Shown here: positions 1 to 12,700 of the stretch, piece by piece
Numbering within the stretch: position 1 is the stretch's first letter
Layout: every line of letters begins with the position of its first letter
Source of the DNA: Norana najaformis
Lineage: Eukaryota; Annelida; Clitellata; Crassiclitellata; Hormogastridae
NCBI GenBank assembly: GCA_964023275.1
Contig: OZ029921.1
Location: 2,525,659 to 2,589,658 of the forward strand
Length of the DNA stretch: 64,000 nucleotides
Reading direction: 5' to 3'
Made by a program: the position numbers and the translations under genes
Notes under the pieces: model-generated
What the model was told of the DNA's origin: nothing
What the model saw: the letters and a program-made list of their open reading frames with translations, nothing else
The model's database searches: none

Positions 1-3000
1 GGCGCGGAGGATGCGGAAGATGGTAACCGAGTTGCTGGAGACAACACTGTGTCTGTCCTCATTCTGCCACTCCTCACTCCAAATGACCTTGTCTACATGA
101 ACGAGAAAACCAACTTCTACCTGGTAACTAACTGGTTGTTACCTTTGTATGGGAGGTTCTCTGTAATGTAATTGTAATAGCAAGTTTTTAGTGTCTCTTT
201 CAGGAGAAACGTCTCTAGCCACTTTGTTTTGTTAGTTGTTCACGACTGAGATTATCCCAGTGGAAGATGTTGAGAGTTATCATTTGGGAGTATTATGAAG
301 AAATGGGGAGTTATGATTAGGAAGAAATTGGGATTTATGATTTATGAGTATTAGGATGATAAAGGGAGTTATTGTCTGGAAGTATTAGGAAGATATTGGG
401 ATTTATGATATGGGAGTGTTAGGATGATATTGGGAGTTACATTTGGGAGTATTAGGATCGTATAGGGAGTTATTATCTGGAAGTATTAGGAAGATATTGG
501 GATTTATGATATGGGAGTGTTAGGATGATATTGGGAGTTACATTTGGGAGTATTAGGATCGTATAGGGAGTTATTATCTGGAAGTATTAGGAAGATATTG
601 GGATTTATGATATGGGAGTGTTAGGATGATATTGGGAGTTACATTTGGGAGTATTAGGATCATATAGGGAGTTATTATCTGGAAATATGAGGGAGTATCA
701 TCTGGTATATTCGGACGATATTGGGTGTTATCATTGGGGGTAGATATTGGGAGGTATCATCTGGAAACACAGATAGAATTATTTGTGTAACTTGCACTTT
801 GGTAGTATCAAAGCAGATTTGGAGTTGAAGACACTGGGAGATGTCTCTGAATTACTGAGGAAGATATTTCAAGATATCAAGTGAGAATATTGTAGAGATA
901 TTTTGACATTTCCCTGAAAGTATAGAAAACTTTAGGCACAATTTGACATGGATAAATTTAGCCGAGATTCTCGTAGGACGAGAGAAGTTGAAACCGAACT
1001 GGGTAACGATTTCTTCTTTTCAGTTGGTGGCCAGAAACCTGTGGGAGTACCTGGATGATGAAACACCCGAATTCCACTCAAGAACTGTTGAGCTTCTCCA
1101 CCAGTTGCAGCAACTGTCGCCAAATCCATGGACCTGTGAAGATGTTATCAGTTCTGCTCTTCTCTCTGACGACAAGGCAAGCGTCTCGATCTTAAGATAG
1201 TCTTGGGTGGTGGAGTGGTGAGGAACTGTGACGTGTGCTTGAAGCTTGAGATTCAAACCTTGTTTTTGCTCTAGTTACAAGATACTGACCGAATCTGGTG
1301 TAGTACCTGGTGGCAGTGGGAGGTGGTGATGATGATGACTGATTATAACTGATACTAGTTATAATGAAGATGATGTGTTAGCAATTAAATATTTGTTTTT
1401 TACAGACAACTAAGTTCTCTGCGCACAGGAAGTTTGCCATATTCTGGCATCTCCTTCGTGACCGAACGACTGCCACTCCTCGCATTCTGCCCGTCCGAAC
1501 ATTTGACAGGTGGGTGACCTTTTTGGTTATCTGTGCTTTGGTTTTGCTTATTGATAAATGTTTTGTTGTTATTGAATGTTTACTTCAATAAGGCTAGTGC
1601 ATAGAGCAATTCTTATTAGTTTCTCTTTATTATTCCTGAATTTATATAGCGCCACTATCTAATGACTAAGCATCAGTCGATGGTGCTGAGCAGTTGTGAG
1701 TGTCCCTACATGGTGACCCTCTCAGGAGAGGCTCGAACCAGTGCTGTCCACGTTACAAGCCGAGCGCTATACACAATTGGCTACTGTGCCCCAACTGTCT
1801 CTTGCAGCGGTGCTGTACAAATTTCTGATTGCAATTACGATTACTGAGGTGAAAGGCAGACATGTTGACATTAAGTCCTGTTGTTGACGTTGGGTTCATT
1901 CCATTGTGTTTTGTAGGTCGCTGTTGGTGATGCTGGACAGTCTTCAAAGTGATGCTCATCTGTCATCGTCACTCACCCAGACGTGGTTGCTGCACGCGGT
2001 TCAACGTGGGGACCTCATGCGGATCCTGGAACCACTGCTTCTGATTCTTCTCCATCCAGATACCGCTCGGTCAGAAGAACGTCTTGCAATGAGTCTGACT
2101 TTTGAATTTAAAAATATTCCAAGGCTCTGTGTGAAGTTTCTGTTACCCTGGGTGCAAATGGTCCGTCAGGATTTAAATATTCTGCAGAGGATGAAAGAAA
2201 GTTGAAACTCATCAAGATCTGGAGTTGGATTGTAAAATTATATTATTAATATTTTTATGAATTTTATTTTAGTAGTAGTAATTATTATTGTTATATTTTT
2301 AATCCTCAAGTTACATATGACCCCTTGGAATTGAAAACTTATTGAAGATGAGGAACAGCATCTACAGCTGCTATTCATCAATTATTTATGTTACTAGTAT
2401 TATTATTATTATTGTTATTATTATTGCTATTATTATTAATGTAATTTTAGAGTTTCCATTCAGCACGTCAGCATACGCAAGTCAAGACGTCTTCGCGTCA
2501 GCACAAGCGAGCGATCGGAAGACAGCAGCAGCGTAGGTGGAGGTGATATCATCGAGACAAACATCTTTGCTATCAGTAGTGAAGGCGGCAACATCATCTA
2601 TCACGTGAGCAACAATGGCCGATCCTTCTCCAAGAAAACCATCGAAGACCTGCGAACTTACACTCTCGCATTCGTCTCGGACAAAGGCTCGGCCACGAAG
2701 GCATCCAAGGCTAACGTAGAGATGGATTTGGACTATACACGCGTCGACCCATCAGACGTCAATCTTACGGTGAATCCCTATGGCTCGCAGCATTCCTCGG
2801 ATAGCGAAGTTTTTGAAAACAGTACGATGAAAACATCCCAATTGCAGGCCGTTCAGAAAGCCATACGACTGACGAAGGGCGAGAAAGAAAAGATTTTCTT
2901 TGACGATAATGAACAGGAAGAATATCCCAAAGCTTCTTCTGCTTTGCATGACAGCGAGTTGGCGTCTAAAAGTGAAGATGTGTCTCCTGAGGTATTTGTC

Positions 3001-6000
3001 AGAGGCATTCTCAATGACATTGTGAACGAGGTTCTGGCAAGTCATTCTCTGATTGAAAATGCGCATGAAGCTGTCGAAGAGGATCGGCCAAGGGATGAAG
3101 CAAGTCGATCGCGATCACCCTCGAAAGAAAAACCCCTCGTTCTCGATTTTGACGAAGATCTGTTCCCGCACAATGGCCACATCTCCGACATTGACAGTCA
3201 GTCAGACACGGGTGTCAATGCCACTCGTAGGAACTCAACAAGTCGTCACGAAGAACTGCCAAATGTTCATCCACTGCACACACACATTCTTCTCTACACG
3301 CAGATGTACGACGCACGACGGACTTTGTACGCCCTGTCCTGCCTCAAATCCGTTATATCAACGAGTCCCCATCTGGTGACGGTTGCCTTGACGACTTCAA
3401 ACATCGGCAGCACGACCACACCACACGTCACGCAGGTCCTCAACCTTCTGATTCGTCACCGACGCTCCGTGCTTGGAAAGAATTTCAACAGCGAGCTGCC
3501 GCAGGACGCTTCGGTCGGCGTCCGGAGCAGCATGTTTGTTGAAGTCCTGATCTCCATCTGTCTGTTCTACATCCGCAGCTACTACCCGAACCTCATGATG
3601 AGCAAGCTGAGCGAGCTGGAGTTGAACGCAAACAAGGAGATCCAGATTCTGAGCAGCGACGTTCTGACGATGATCCTGTCAGAGCTGACGGTCATTGCTC
3701 AGGGCAGCGGCAGAGGAGTGGCGACCTACATTGGAGAGCTTCTCTTGAAATGCAAAGTAAGGATGTTGTGTTCGTCCTCCTCTAGTTATTATGTAGTGTT
3801 GCATTTGTCAGTTTATACGACAGCCTTTACAAAACATATAACTCAGAGGCATTGCCAGTATGCGGCATGGTGAGTGGTCTCTTCACCTGAACAATATTCC
3901 TTAGAGATTATTAAACCCACCTGAATTAGAGCATTTCATTTGCAAAATTTTGTCTTTTTCGCCACACAGGTGCAGAAAGCTTTGCTGTATTCGCTGATGG
4001 CAAGCGTCTACAATTCACGTCTGCACGTGACCGGTCAAGAAGGGTCGATTGATATCAGCGAAGCAATCATCAACTTCAACGACAAAAACATGGATGCCGA
4101 CGCCAACGAAACGCTTCAGATCAAACTGATCAAGCTGCTGCTGGCTGTGATCATGCTCGAAGACCAGATCCAGCGATCAAAAGGAGATGCCGGAGCCAAG
4201 GTCGGGCTTCCTCCCGAGTACGAGAAAGCGAATCTGAACGCACAGCTGTCGTCGATTCATCACTTGGGAGGCGTGCCGCTCGTTTACCAGCCAATGTTGT
4301 TGTCTGCGATCGTCAACATGTTACGCCAGCAGCACATGTGTCACATGCATCGTCACTGGGTGATGATGGTCATCTCGGCCATGCCATTCGTTGGCCGAGC
4401 GCTGACGAAAATCATCCTGGCGACTGTGAATCAAGTGTGTCGCAACCTTGAACTGCTCGCGCAGCTCTTTGAACTTGGACACATCATCGAAAGGCAAGGC
4501 ACCAGCGTGATTACGCCTTCTTCTAACTGCTAGACCCTTCTGCTGTTTGTTGTTTTCTACCTATTATTATTGTTATTATTATTATTGTTGTTGTTGTTAC
4601 TATTATTATTATTGTTGTTACTATTATTATTATTATTATTTTTATTATTATTATTATTATTATATTATTATTATTATTATTATTATTTAGAAACTTCTGT
4701 CATGCCTTTTCCTTTTGCTAACTGATTTCCTTTTGCTGAATAATTGTGACTTTCCTAACTGTTCATCCATTCCATGTTAGTAACCGCATTTTCTTTTTAC
4801 AAACTACTTGTTTTACAAACTAGTTTGTCTCTTTTATTAACTGATTTTCCTTTTGCTAACTATTGTGCCATTTTCTTAACTGCTTTTCCACTTTAGTAAC
4901 TGCATTTTCCTTTCGCAAACTGCTTTTCACTTTTTGCAAACTACTTGCCCATTTATACAGTATGTCCAATGACTGTTACACTACACTGCATGATAGGATT
5001 CCATAAAGTAGTTTTCCAGTGTACAGGAATTCACGTGTAGTTACAAGAGTGTTACATTTCTGTGACAGTTTGACTTATCAGCCCGACCGCATTCCTCCTG
5101 ACCATGTCATCACTCTCCTCGAAGGCTTGACGACAATCTGCCATTACTGCTTACTTGACACGAGTCAGCAGGATGTCAGCGTTATTGGCGTGCTCGGTCA
5201 GTCATTGTCATCATCAGCTGCCTCTGCAGCCAGTGGCACCACGGCTGCTGCGACAGGGGCTTCGGCATCTGGTGGAGATGTCCACGGCGGCCTTCTCTTT
5301 AATCTCATTCACGTCTTTCAACTCAGTTCGACCAATCGAGTGAGTCCACCTTCGTGCTGGATTGGATATTAGAGTATTTTATGCACTTTATTTTATTATG
5401 GAAAGATAGTTATTCAGATGCATGTCCCCTTTTCTTGACCTGGAACCGAACCCACCATGCCTATCGATTTTTTTACTGAGCGCCTGTGAATAAGCTGTTT
5501 CCAGCAACTTAGCTTTCGTTGGGCACTGTAGAAATCTCAAGATTACGATTATTAGTATGATTCTGTAATTTGAATTTATGGCTGTACTTCTCAGTAACCG
5601 GTTATCCATGTTCATGAATATTCATGTGTGCACGCAGTGATGGATGTATGAACATTAATATAGCGCCATTAGCAAGCCTTTCTAAAAGCTCAATACTTTG
5701 TGCTGACTGAGTTGCTATTGTTGTTGATGTTCAGGAAGCCAGTCCAAGCAAGGAGATGCAGGCAGTGAGTAACCCACGGATGGAGGCTCGTGGCCATCTG
5801 GTGAACATCCTGCCTCGCATTCTGGCATCTCTGGCCGTCCTCTGGAAGGCCATCCACATCTCGGAGAAGAAGCAGCAGCAGGGTCTCGTCCAGCCGTGGT
5901 GGACTCTGGGAACTCCAAAGGTACGTTAACAAGTTCAGAGGTGCTAGGATTACCTATGAGTTTCATCTTATTCATTTTGTTAATTCAGGATTAGAGTTAA

Positions 6001-6696
6001 CAGCTCGGACTGCAGTGACAAGGTTGGGATCAAGAGGAAAAGGTGAAGGACATTCATTCATTCAGTTATTCATTCATTCATTCAGTTATTCATTCAGTCA
6101 TTCATTCTTTTCTTTCTTTTATGTTACCTGTTCAGAAAAGTAGGGTATTGGATTTTATCTTATGTGTCATGTATACTGTAATTTATTGTCGTGTATTTTT
6201 CATGTATGTTGTATTGTATTTTATATACACGTATTGTGTTTTGTCGTGTACGTTGTATTGTAGTGTAATTGTGTGTTGTTGTTTCTGGTGCAGATGGTGA
6301 GGCGTTGTATTCTGGAGTTGCTCAGTCCAGTTGCTCTTCATCACGCTCAGCACATGATGGCTGCCGTTGCAGTCGTCTGGAACGAAAGGCGACAACGAGG
6401 TCCAGCAAGTGTCAAAAGGGTCAGTCAACAGGTCAGGGGTGGATGAGGTGGACAAAGAATGGGAAAGAGCTACGACATGCCTTTATCAGAAATTAAATGG
6501 CTGATGTCTTTATGATGATGATGATGATTGTTGCTATGATGATGATCGTGATGATGATGACGGTGATGACTGATGTTGATGATGACAGTGATGACTGATG
6601 ATGATGGCTACGTTAATGGGTGGTGGTGATGATGATGATGATGATGATGACGACAGTGAAGATGATGGTGATGGCTATGTTGATGAGTGGTGGTGG

Positions 6697-6733
<37 letters not shown>

Positions 6734-9700
6734 CGAATGCATAGGTGATTCCTGTCGCTTCTGATGACCAGTTGATTCTGGTGGACGTGGTCAGCACGGT
6801 CAAGCTGCTGCCATTGGATACGATCATCCACACCGTCAAACAGATCATCCGACAACCGGGACAGACTACCACGGACACAATCAGGGTCAGTTGAGTGCAC
6901 CAGGGTCAAATAGTGCATAAGCGCCATTGAGTGCATGAGGGTCAGTTAAGTGCACTGGGGTCAACCGAGTGCATGAGTGCATACGGGTCAGTTGAGTGCG
7001 GAAGCTCAGTCACAGTGAGGTACTTGTAAGGGCCTTTGAAAACATCCAGATATATCGTAATTGTAAACTATATATTTCTACAGAGCCCAACAAACGCTGA
7101 GTCACAGGAATCAGCTTTCTCACAGGCGCTCAGTCAAAACAAAGTCGATAGGCAAGAAGGATTTGGCTCCAAGTCAAGACCCAAGAGTCAGACAGGCAGT
7201 CGGATGGCTACAGTGGGTGGTGTTTGGAATATATAAACACATGTATACATACATTATATATATATATACACAGGTGTATATCGGTACATACATATTTATG
7301 TACATTCTGACAGATTCATTAATAGAACATGGCATTTGGAATTTGATTCAATTGAGTGCCTTTCTTTCTGATGCAGCTTTTTTGTCGTGCTGGCAAATTT
7401 TGGCTGTTTACATTATGTTACGTTACGTTGCAGAAGCGAGTGCCACTGGAAGTGGGTCTGCTGCGTTTCTTGTATGCCTACATCCAGCGGGTAGATGGCG
7501 CTGTTCTTGATGACACCTGGCCGCTTCTTTTGTCGCTGTTCCGCGAGGGTCTGCAGATTAATCTTGTGCCACCTGGACAGTTTATTCTTCTCAGGTAAGA
7601 AAACATCCAAACTCTTTCATTCTCTCAGTCTCTGTCCCTCTGTCTGTCTCTGTGTGTGTGTCTGTGTCTGTCTGTCTGTCTGTCTGTCTCTCCTCTGGTC
7701 ACTCTCAGGGAGTGAGCAATTGATTCCTATGGTCATTACTAGTCTGGAGATTTCTTAAGCAATTTTGCTAAAATAACCACTGAAATATATAGAAAATTAA
7801 ATGGCTGCTTTAATAATAATTATTATCTACTGAAATTATGTCTAAATGTTTACTAAATTCGGTAATTATTACCTGAAATTATTTTTTGCTGGGTGAAGCT
7901 GTATCTTTGCTAACAGCACATAACATGCTGTGTTGTTTGATGTCTGATTGTATGTCACTCTTCTGCAAATCCAGAGACCCTCGAAATGTCTTGCCTCTGA
8001 GCCACTGTTTCTTTTCTGTTTGAGAAGTTGTACAATGATTTCTTTGTAGCATACTGAGTGAATTTCTGCAGAAGATTGTGATGTTCGAAGAGCGAAAAGA
8101 TCAGAAGGATCTTCAGGTCAGACGATGGTAGTTTGAAATAGGGCTACTAGCCACGTGTCAGTAACCTGTCGGCAGGCATGCCTTTGCCGTTGCTGGTTCC
8201 AGACTCTGAAACTCTATTCTACCACATGTTTACTCTGTGTTGGCCTTCGGATCTTCAATAAACACTTGTTTCTCTGTGAACGCCTTTCATCCATAGGCTG
8301 TTTCTGTGTCTTTGCAGGTTTCCTTCTTTGTTTACAACTGGATTTACCGTGGATTTTTGGCATGCAGCAACCATCAGTTGATGCCTTGAGCATTGTTACA
8401 GTGGTGCTATAGAAGTTCTGGGATTAGATTAGATGCCAGGAGAATAATAATGATTAGAATAATAATAATATATTATATAGTGCTATAGCACGGTTGAGGC
8501 AGAATAAAGGTTGCTGTACAAGAGTTCAGAAATCAACAACAGTTGTATGATATTTTACAAAGATAGGTCTTGAGTCAGAGAATGTGTTGGGGCGTGTAAT
8601 GAATTGTGAAATCTTCTTAAAAGCAGTTTCAATGTTGTTTCTCCTCGTTTATTGTTTGGAGAAGCTCCTGGAGATCTGTAAATGTAATTGCAAACTCGAA
8701 ATTTCTAAGGCACTACTTAAAAGCTAAGTGCAGGGCACCGGCTGATTAACAAGTGCTGCGTCAGGTCAGTGGGGTTATCCACAGGTGCCTTGTCAAGAAC
8801 CAAGTCCAGTTGCCAGAAAACCAGAGAGAGAGATGGGGTAGAGGAGAGAAGGGGAGAGGAGAGAGAAGGGGAGAGGAGAGAGAAGGGGCAAGGAGCTGTT
8901 AGATCTGTAGTGAAGCTATGACAGTTGTTTTAAGATGTGTTCTCTGGTGTTGTTTCTCAGGAAATAACGCAGAGGCTTCTGGAGGCTTGCAGCGAAATTG
9001 CTGGTTCGTCACTGGAGCAGGTGACCTTCTTCCGTCGAAATCTCGCCGTCAAACCCGGCAAACAAATGGACGTCAACGAAATGGATGAACTGACGACAGA
9101 CGTGGAAGTTGAAGGTAAGAAGACAGTGTTTCAAACATCAGGGCAATTTATAACTGATTTTTGCCTGATTTACCCCTCAGGTCATGGATTTAAACTAATT
9201 CATTTTATTTACTCTGAACGTTTGTCAACTTCATTAGTTGGACTCTACGTGTGTGCGAGAACCCACCAGTGGCGACTTTTCCAGTTATTTGCTTGCAGGT
9301 GAACTCTTGTCCATAATGAACTATGACACAGCTTAGGTTCTTGTGAGTTACTAAGCGGCACGTTCATCAGTTTCCTGATACAATAACATGCAGTAATATG
9401 CTTCAGATGTCAGCACCATATCTCCGAGAGACTAACTTCGCCAGGAGTACATAGTAATTACCTTAGAGTGCTACATTACCTTAATTTACCTTTTCTTCAT
9501 GTTCCTTACCTTACTATTCCGTTGCTTCGTGTTCTGAGTATTTCCTTCTTCGATGTTTCTTACTTTCCAACAGGACCAGAGACTCTTCCGGTGCCCTTGA
9601 CGAAGCCACGTGACCCAGTTGCCATGCCAACAGCGGGTGCAGCCCACCAGCACCAGTACAGTGTTCAGGCGCTGATCCTGTTGGCCGAAGTCACGGCAAC

Positions 9701-12700
9701 GCTGTTGGACGTTGTCTATCGCAGCGAGGAAAAGGAACGCGTTATTCCACTGCTCAACAACATCCTCTACAACGTCTTCCCGTACCTCAAAAACCACAGG
9801 TGTGTAGACTGCTTTCCCGCCTTCGTCCTATGTCGTTTTTATTTCCTTTTCTGTGGAGCCTTGTTATGGAACTGTGGAAACTCATTTTGAGAACTCTGAT
9901 GTTGTGCAGTTGTTGGGAACACAGACCCCAAATTAAAATTTTGCGGCTTTGTCATAACTCTGCCTGCTGAAAAATTCTTTACAGCGTCTTCCTGTATCTA
10001 AAAAATTGCATATGCGTGGATTGCTTTAGCGTGTTCCTGTATCTAAAACAATTGCTTTATTAAACTCTTACTATGAATTTAAAGTCCCATGTATTAAAGA
10101 AATCTTACCCTGATCCATCCAATCGGCAGCCGCTACATTTCTAAATACAACCCACCGTAACTTCTACTAGAGCTGTCTCCTTCTCTCTCTGGTCTTCCAA
10201 CAACTGGATTTTGTTCTTTACTTGGTTTCTGGTGTGGGGTAGCCAACTGGTTAGAGCACTGTTTATAATGAGGAGAGTACGGGTTCGAGCCTCTCTTCAG
10301 ATGGCTACTGTATAGGGACCACGAGCAAGATGATCACTCGCAATTGCTCAGTGCCATCGATTGATACTTCGTCATTGGATAATGGCGCTTACCGCAAAAG
10401 AGTAAATGAATAATTGCAGATGATTGTTTTGAAAGTCGTCCGATACAGTGTTTGTTGATCCGTGTGATTCGCAGTTCGCATAATCTTCCGAGCTACAGAG
10501 CCTGTTCTCAGCTGCTGTCCAGCCTCAGCAGCTATCAGTACACGAGGAAGACGTGGAAGAAGGAAGCCTTCGACCTTCTGCTCGATTCCAACTTTTTCCA
10601 GATGGATGAACAGTGCATTCGGTCATGGATGACGACCGTCGACAACCTCATGACCCACGATCGGGGATCATCGTTCAGGGATCTCCTTAGTAAGTAACAG
10701 TATGATGCAGTAGAATATAATACAAGACAGTAGAATACAATACGATGCAGTATGATGCTATATAACATTTACAATACGATGTGATAGACAAAAGTAAATA
10801 CAATACAGTCATGATACTATGCAATACTAAATAATATGAGAGTAAGTACACGATATTGTAAAGTATAAAAATAGATTGTAAGACAAATGCTTTTTATCAT
10901 TGTTTAAGATCCACGAGATAAAATGGATTACAATAAAAAAATTCTAGACACTACCATGCATTTCTACACAATTCTAATGTAAGTGGTTTCAAAGAACATA
11001 ATTTCATCTGTAAGCAGACAGTGCTCAGATAATGGGAAAAGTCATCACTGGAGGACTGCCACACACACATAGAACCCAGCTAACGTAGTCTGATAAAGAG
11101 CTGACAGTTCAGTAAGTAAGCATATTAGAATGCATGTGATCAGATGTTATAATTAGCAGTAAACTTAGTAAGGCATGCGATCAACACCAGGTGGCTAAAG
11201 AAAAATAGGAAGTTACAGTTTAAACTACAATTCAGTTACTTTGGAACAACCTGTGATGTTCTGTGAGACGTTTGAGTTGTTTTCAATGTTTCCAGTTCGA
11301 GTCAATGCAACTCAAAGCAGTCTGTTCGGAAGTCGTGAGGCGGAGTATGAACAGCGAGCTCAGCTGTTAAAACGTCTTGCGTTTACCATATTCTGCAGCG
11401 AAGTGGACCAGTACCAGAAACACATGCCAGACATCCAAGGTAAACAGTCAGACCGGCTACTCAGACATCCAGTGTAATTGTAACTTTGTAATTGTAATTA
11501 GAAATTTGTTTAGCACCGCTTGAAGAGAGACTAATCAGAGACAGTATGTGCTAGCGTTAACGATGATAAATATCCCTGAGAACAGATATTTCATCCATTA
11601 GTAAACATTGCTCGGATGACTAGAAGAGTCACCCGTGGCAAGCTCGAGCGCACACACAAAGCTGATTCCTAACTAAAGTTGAAAGATGACACATGTTATG
11701 TGTTTTTATCGCTGTTGGTGTATGTTCTCATTGTAGAGAAGCTGGCCGATTGTCTTCGGATGTCTAACGTTCTGTCTCTGCAGGCGCAGGTCTTCCTGTG
11801 CTTTCGTGTCCTCATCCTCCGTATCTCGCCTCAGTACCTGACATCTCTGTGGCCAACCATTATCACTGAGCTAGTACGTCACTGGTTAATGACTTTATCT
11901 CTGTAGCTTTGTAATCTGACATGTTGTATTGTACGTAAGTATCTAGACATTTAGTACCGTGTCTTTTAGGTACCTCACAAAATTTCTGTGTTGTATGGTA
12001 TCGCATTCACTGTATTATTTATTGTGTTCTATATGTTGTATAATTTGTATTGTGTTGTATGGTATTGTTTTCTGTCATGTAATATTGCATTGTTTTGTAA
12101 CCTGTGGATAAGCTAAGGAAATCACAGAACAAGAATTCTTGGTTATGAGTGGCACATTTGTGATAATTATCAGAGCAGAATGTGCTTTATAGGTGAGAAG
12201 GGGGAAAAACTTCTTCACTGATTCTGACTCTATCCCTTTGTTTATCATTGCTGTTTTGAATTGTTTTTTAAGTTTTGCTCTTTTAATTGTCTCCGTTTTT
12301 TTCTGTATATGTTATTCTTGCAACCTGAAATCCTTGATTTTTCATGCTTTAATGTCCCAGCTGATGTGATTTAATCAAAGGACTTCTATGGCACTGTTAT
12401 CATAATGCACAAAGCATCATGTGTTGGTCACTTCAAGTGAAAGCATGGTCAGAATTCTAATCCATTGAAGTCTGGTCAAAATATGATGACCAGAAGTCCT
12501 GCTAAAGTGGGTAAGCATGTTGAAACAGATGAGCACAGTTTACGATATTATGTGTTCCCAAAAAACTTCCGATTTTTAGTCTTTCTTAAATATTCTCTTG
12601 GTTTCGTTGAACAGGTTCATGTGATGCTTCAGATCGAGCAGGACTTGGCTCCGGAGGCTGATGTCTTAGACGGGTGGGAATTCTAGTTCTTTTTGTGTTC

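Noticed and set aside
271-745. Regularly spaced repeats suggestive of a CRISPR array.
   Set aside because: Whole units including the 'spacers' are repeated at 101 bp, and this is an intron of an animal gene.
10226-10300. Possible tRNA gene from its A and B boxes.
   Set aside because: No pairing acceptor stem, and the sequence continues into a repeated SINE body; the other tRNA-like heads (1795, 21255, 31495, 43625, 44795) fail in the same way.
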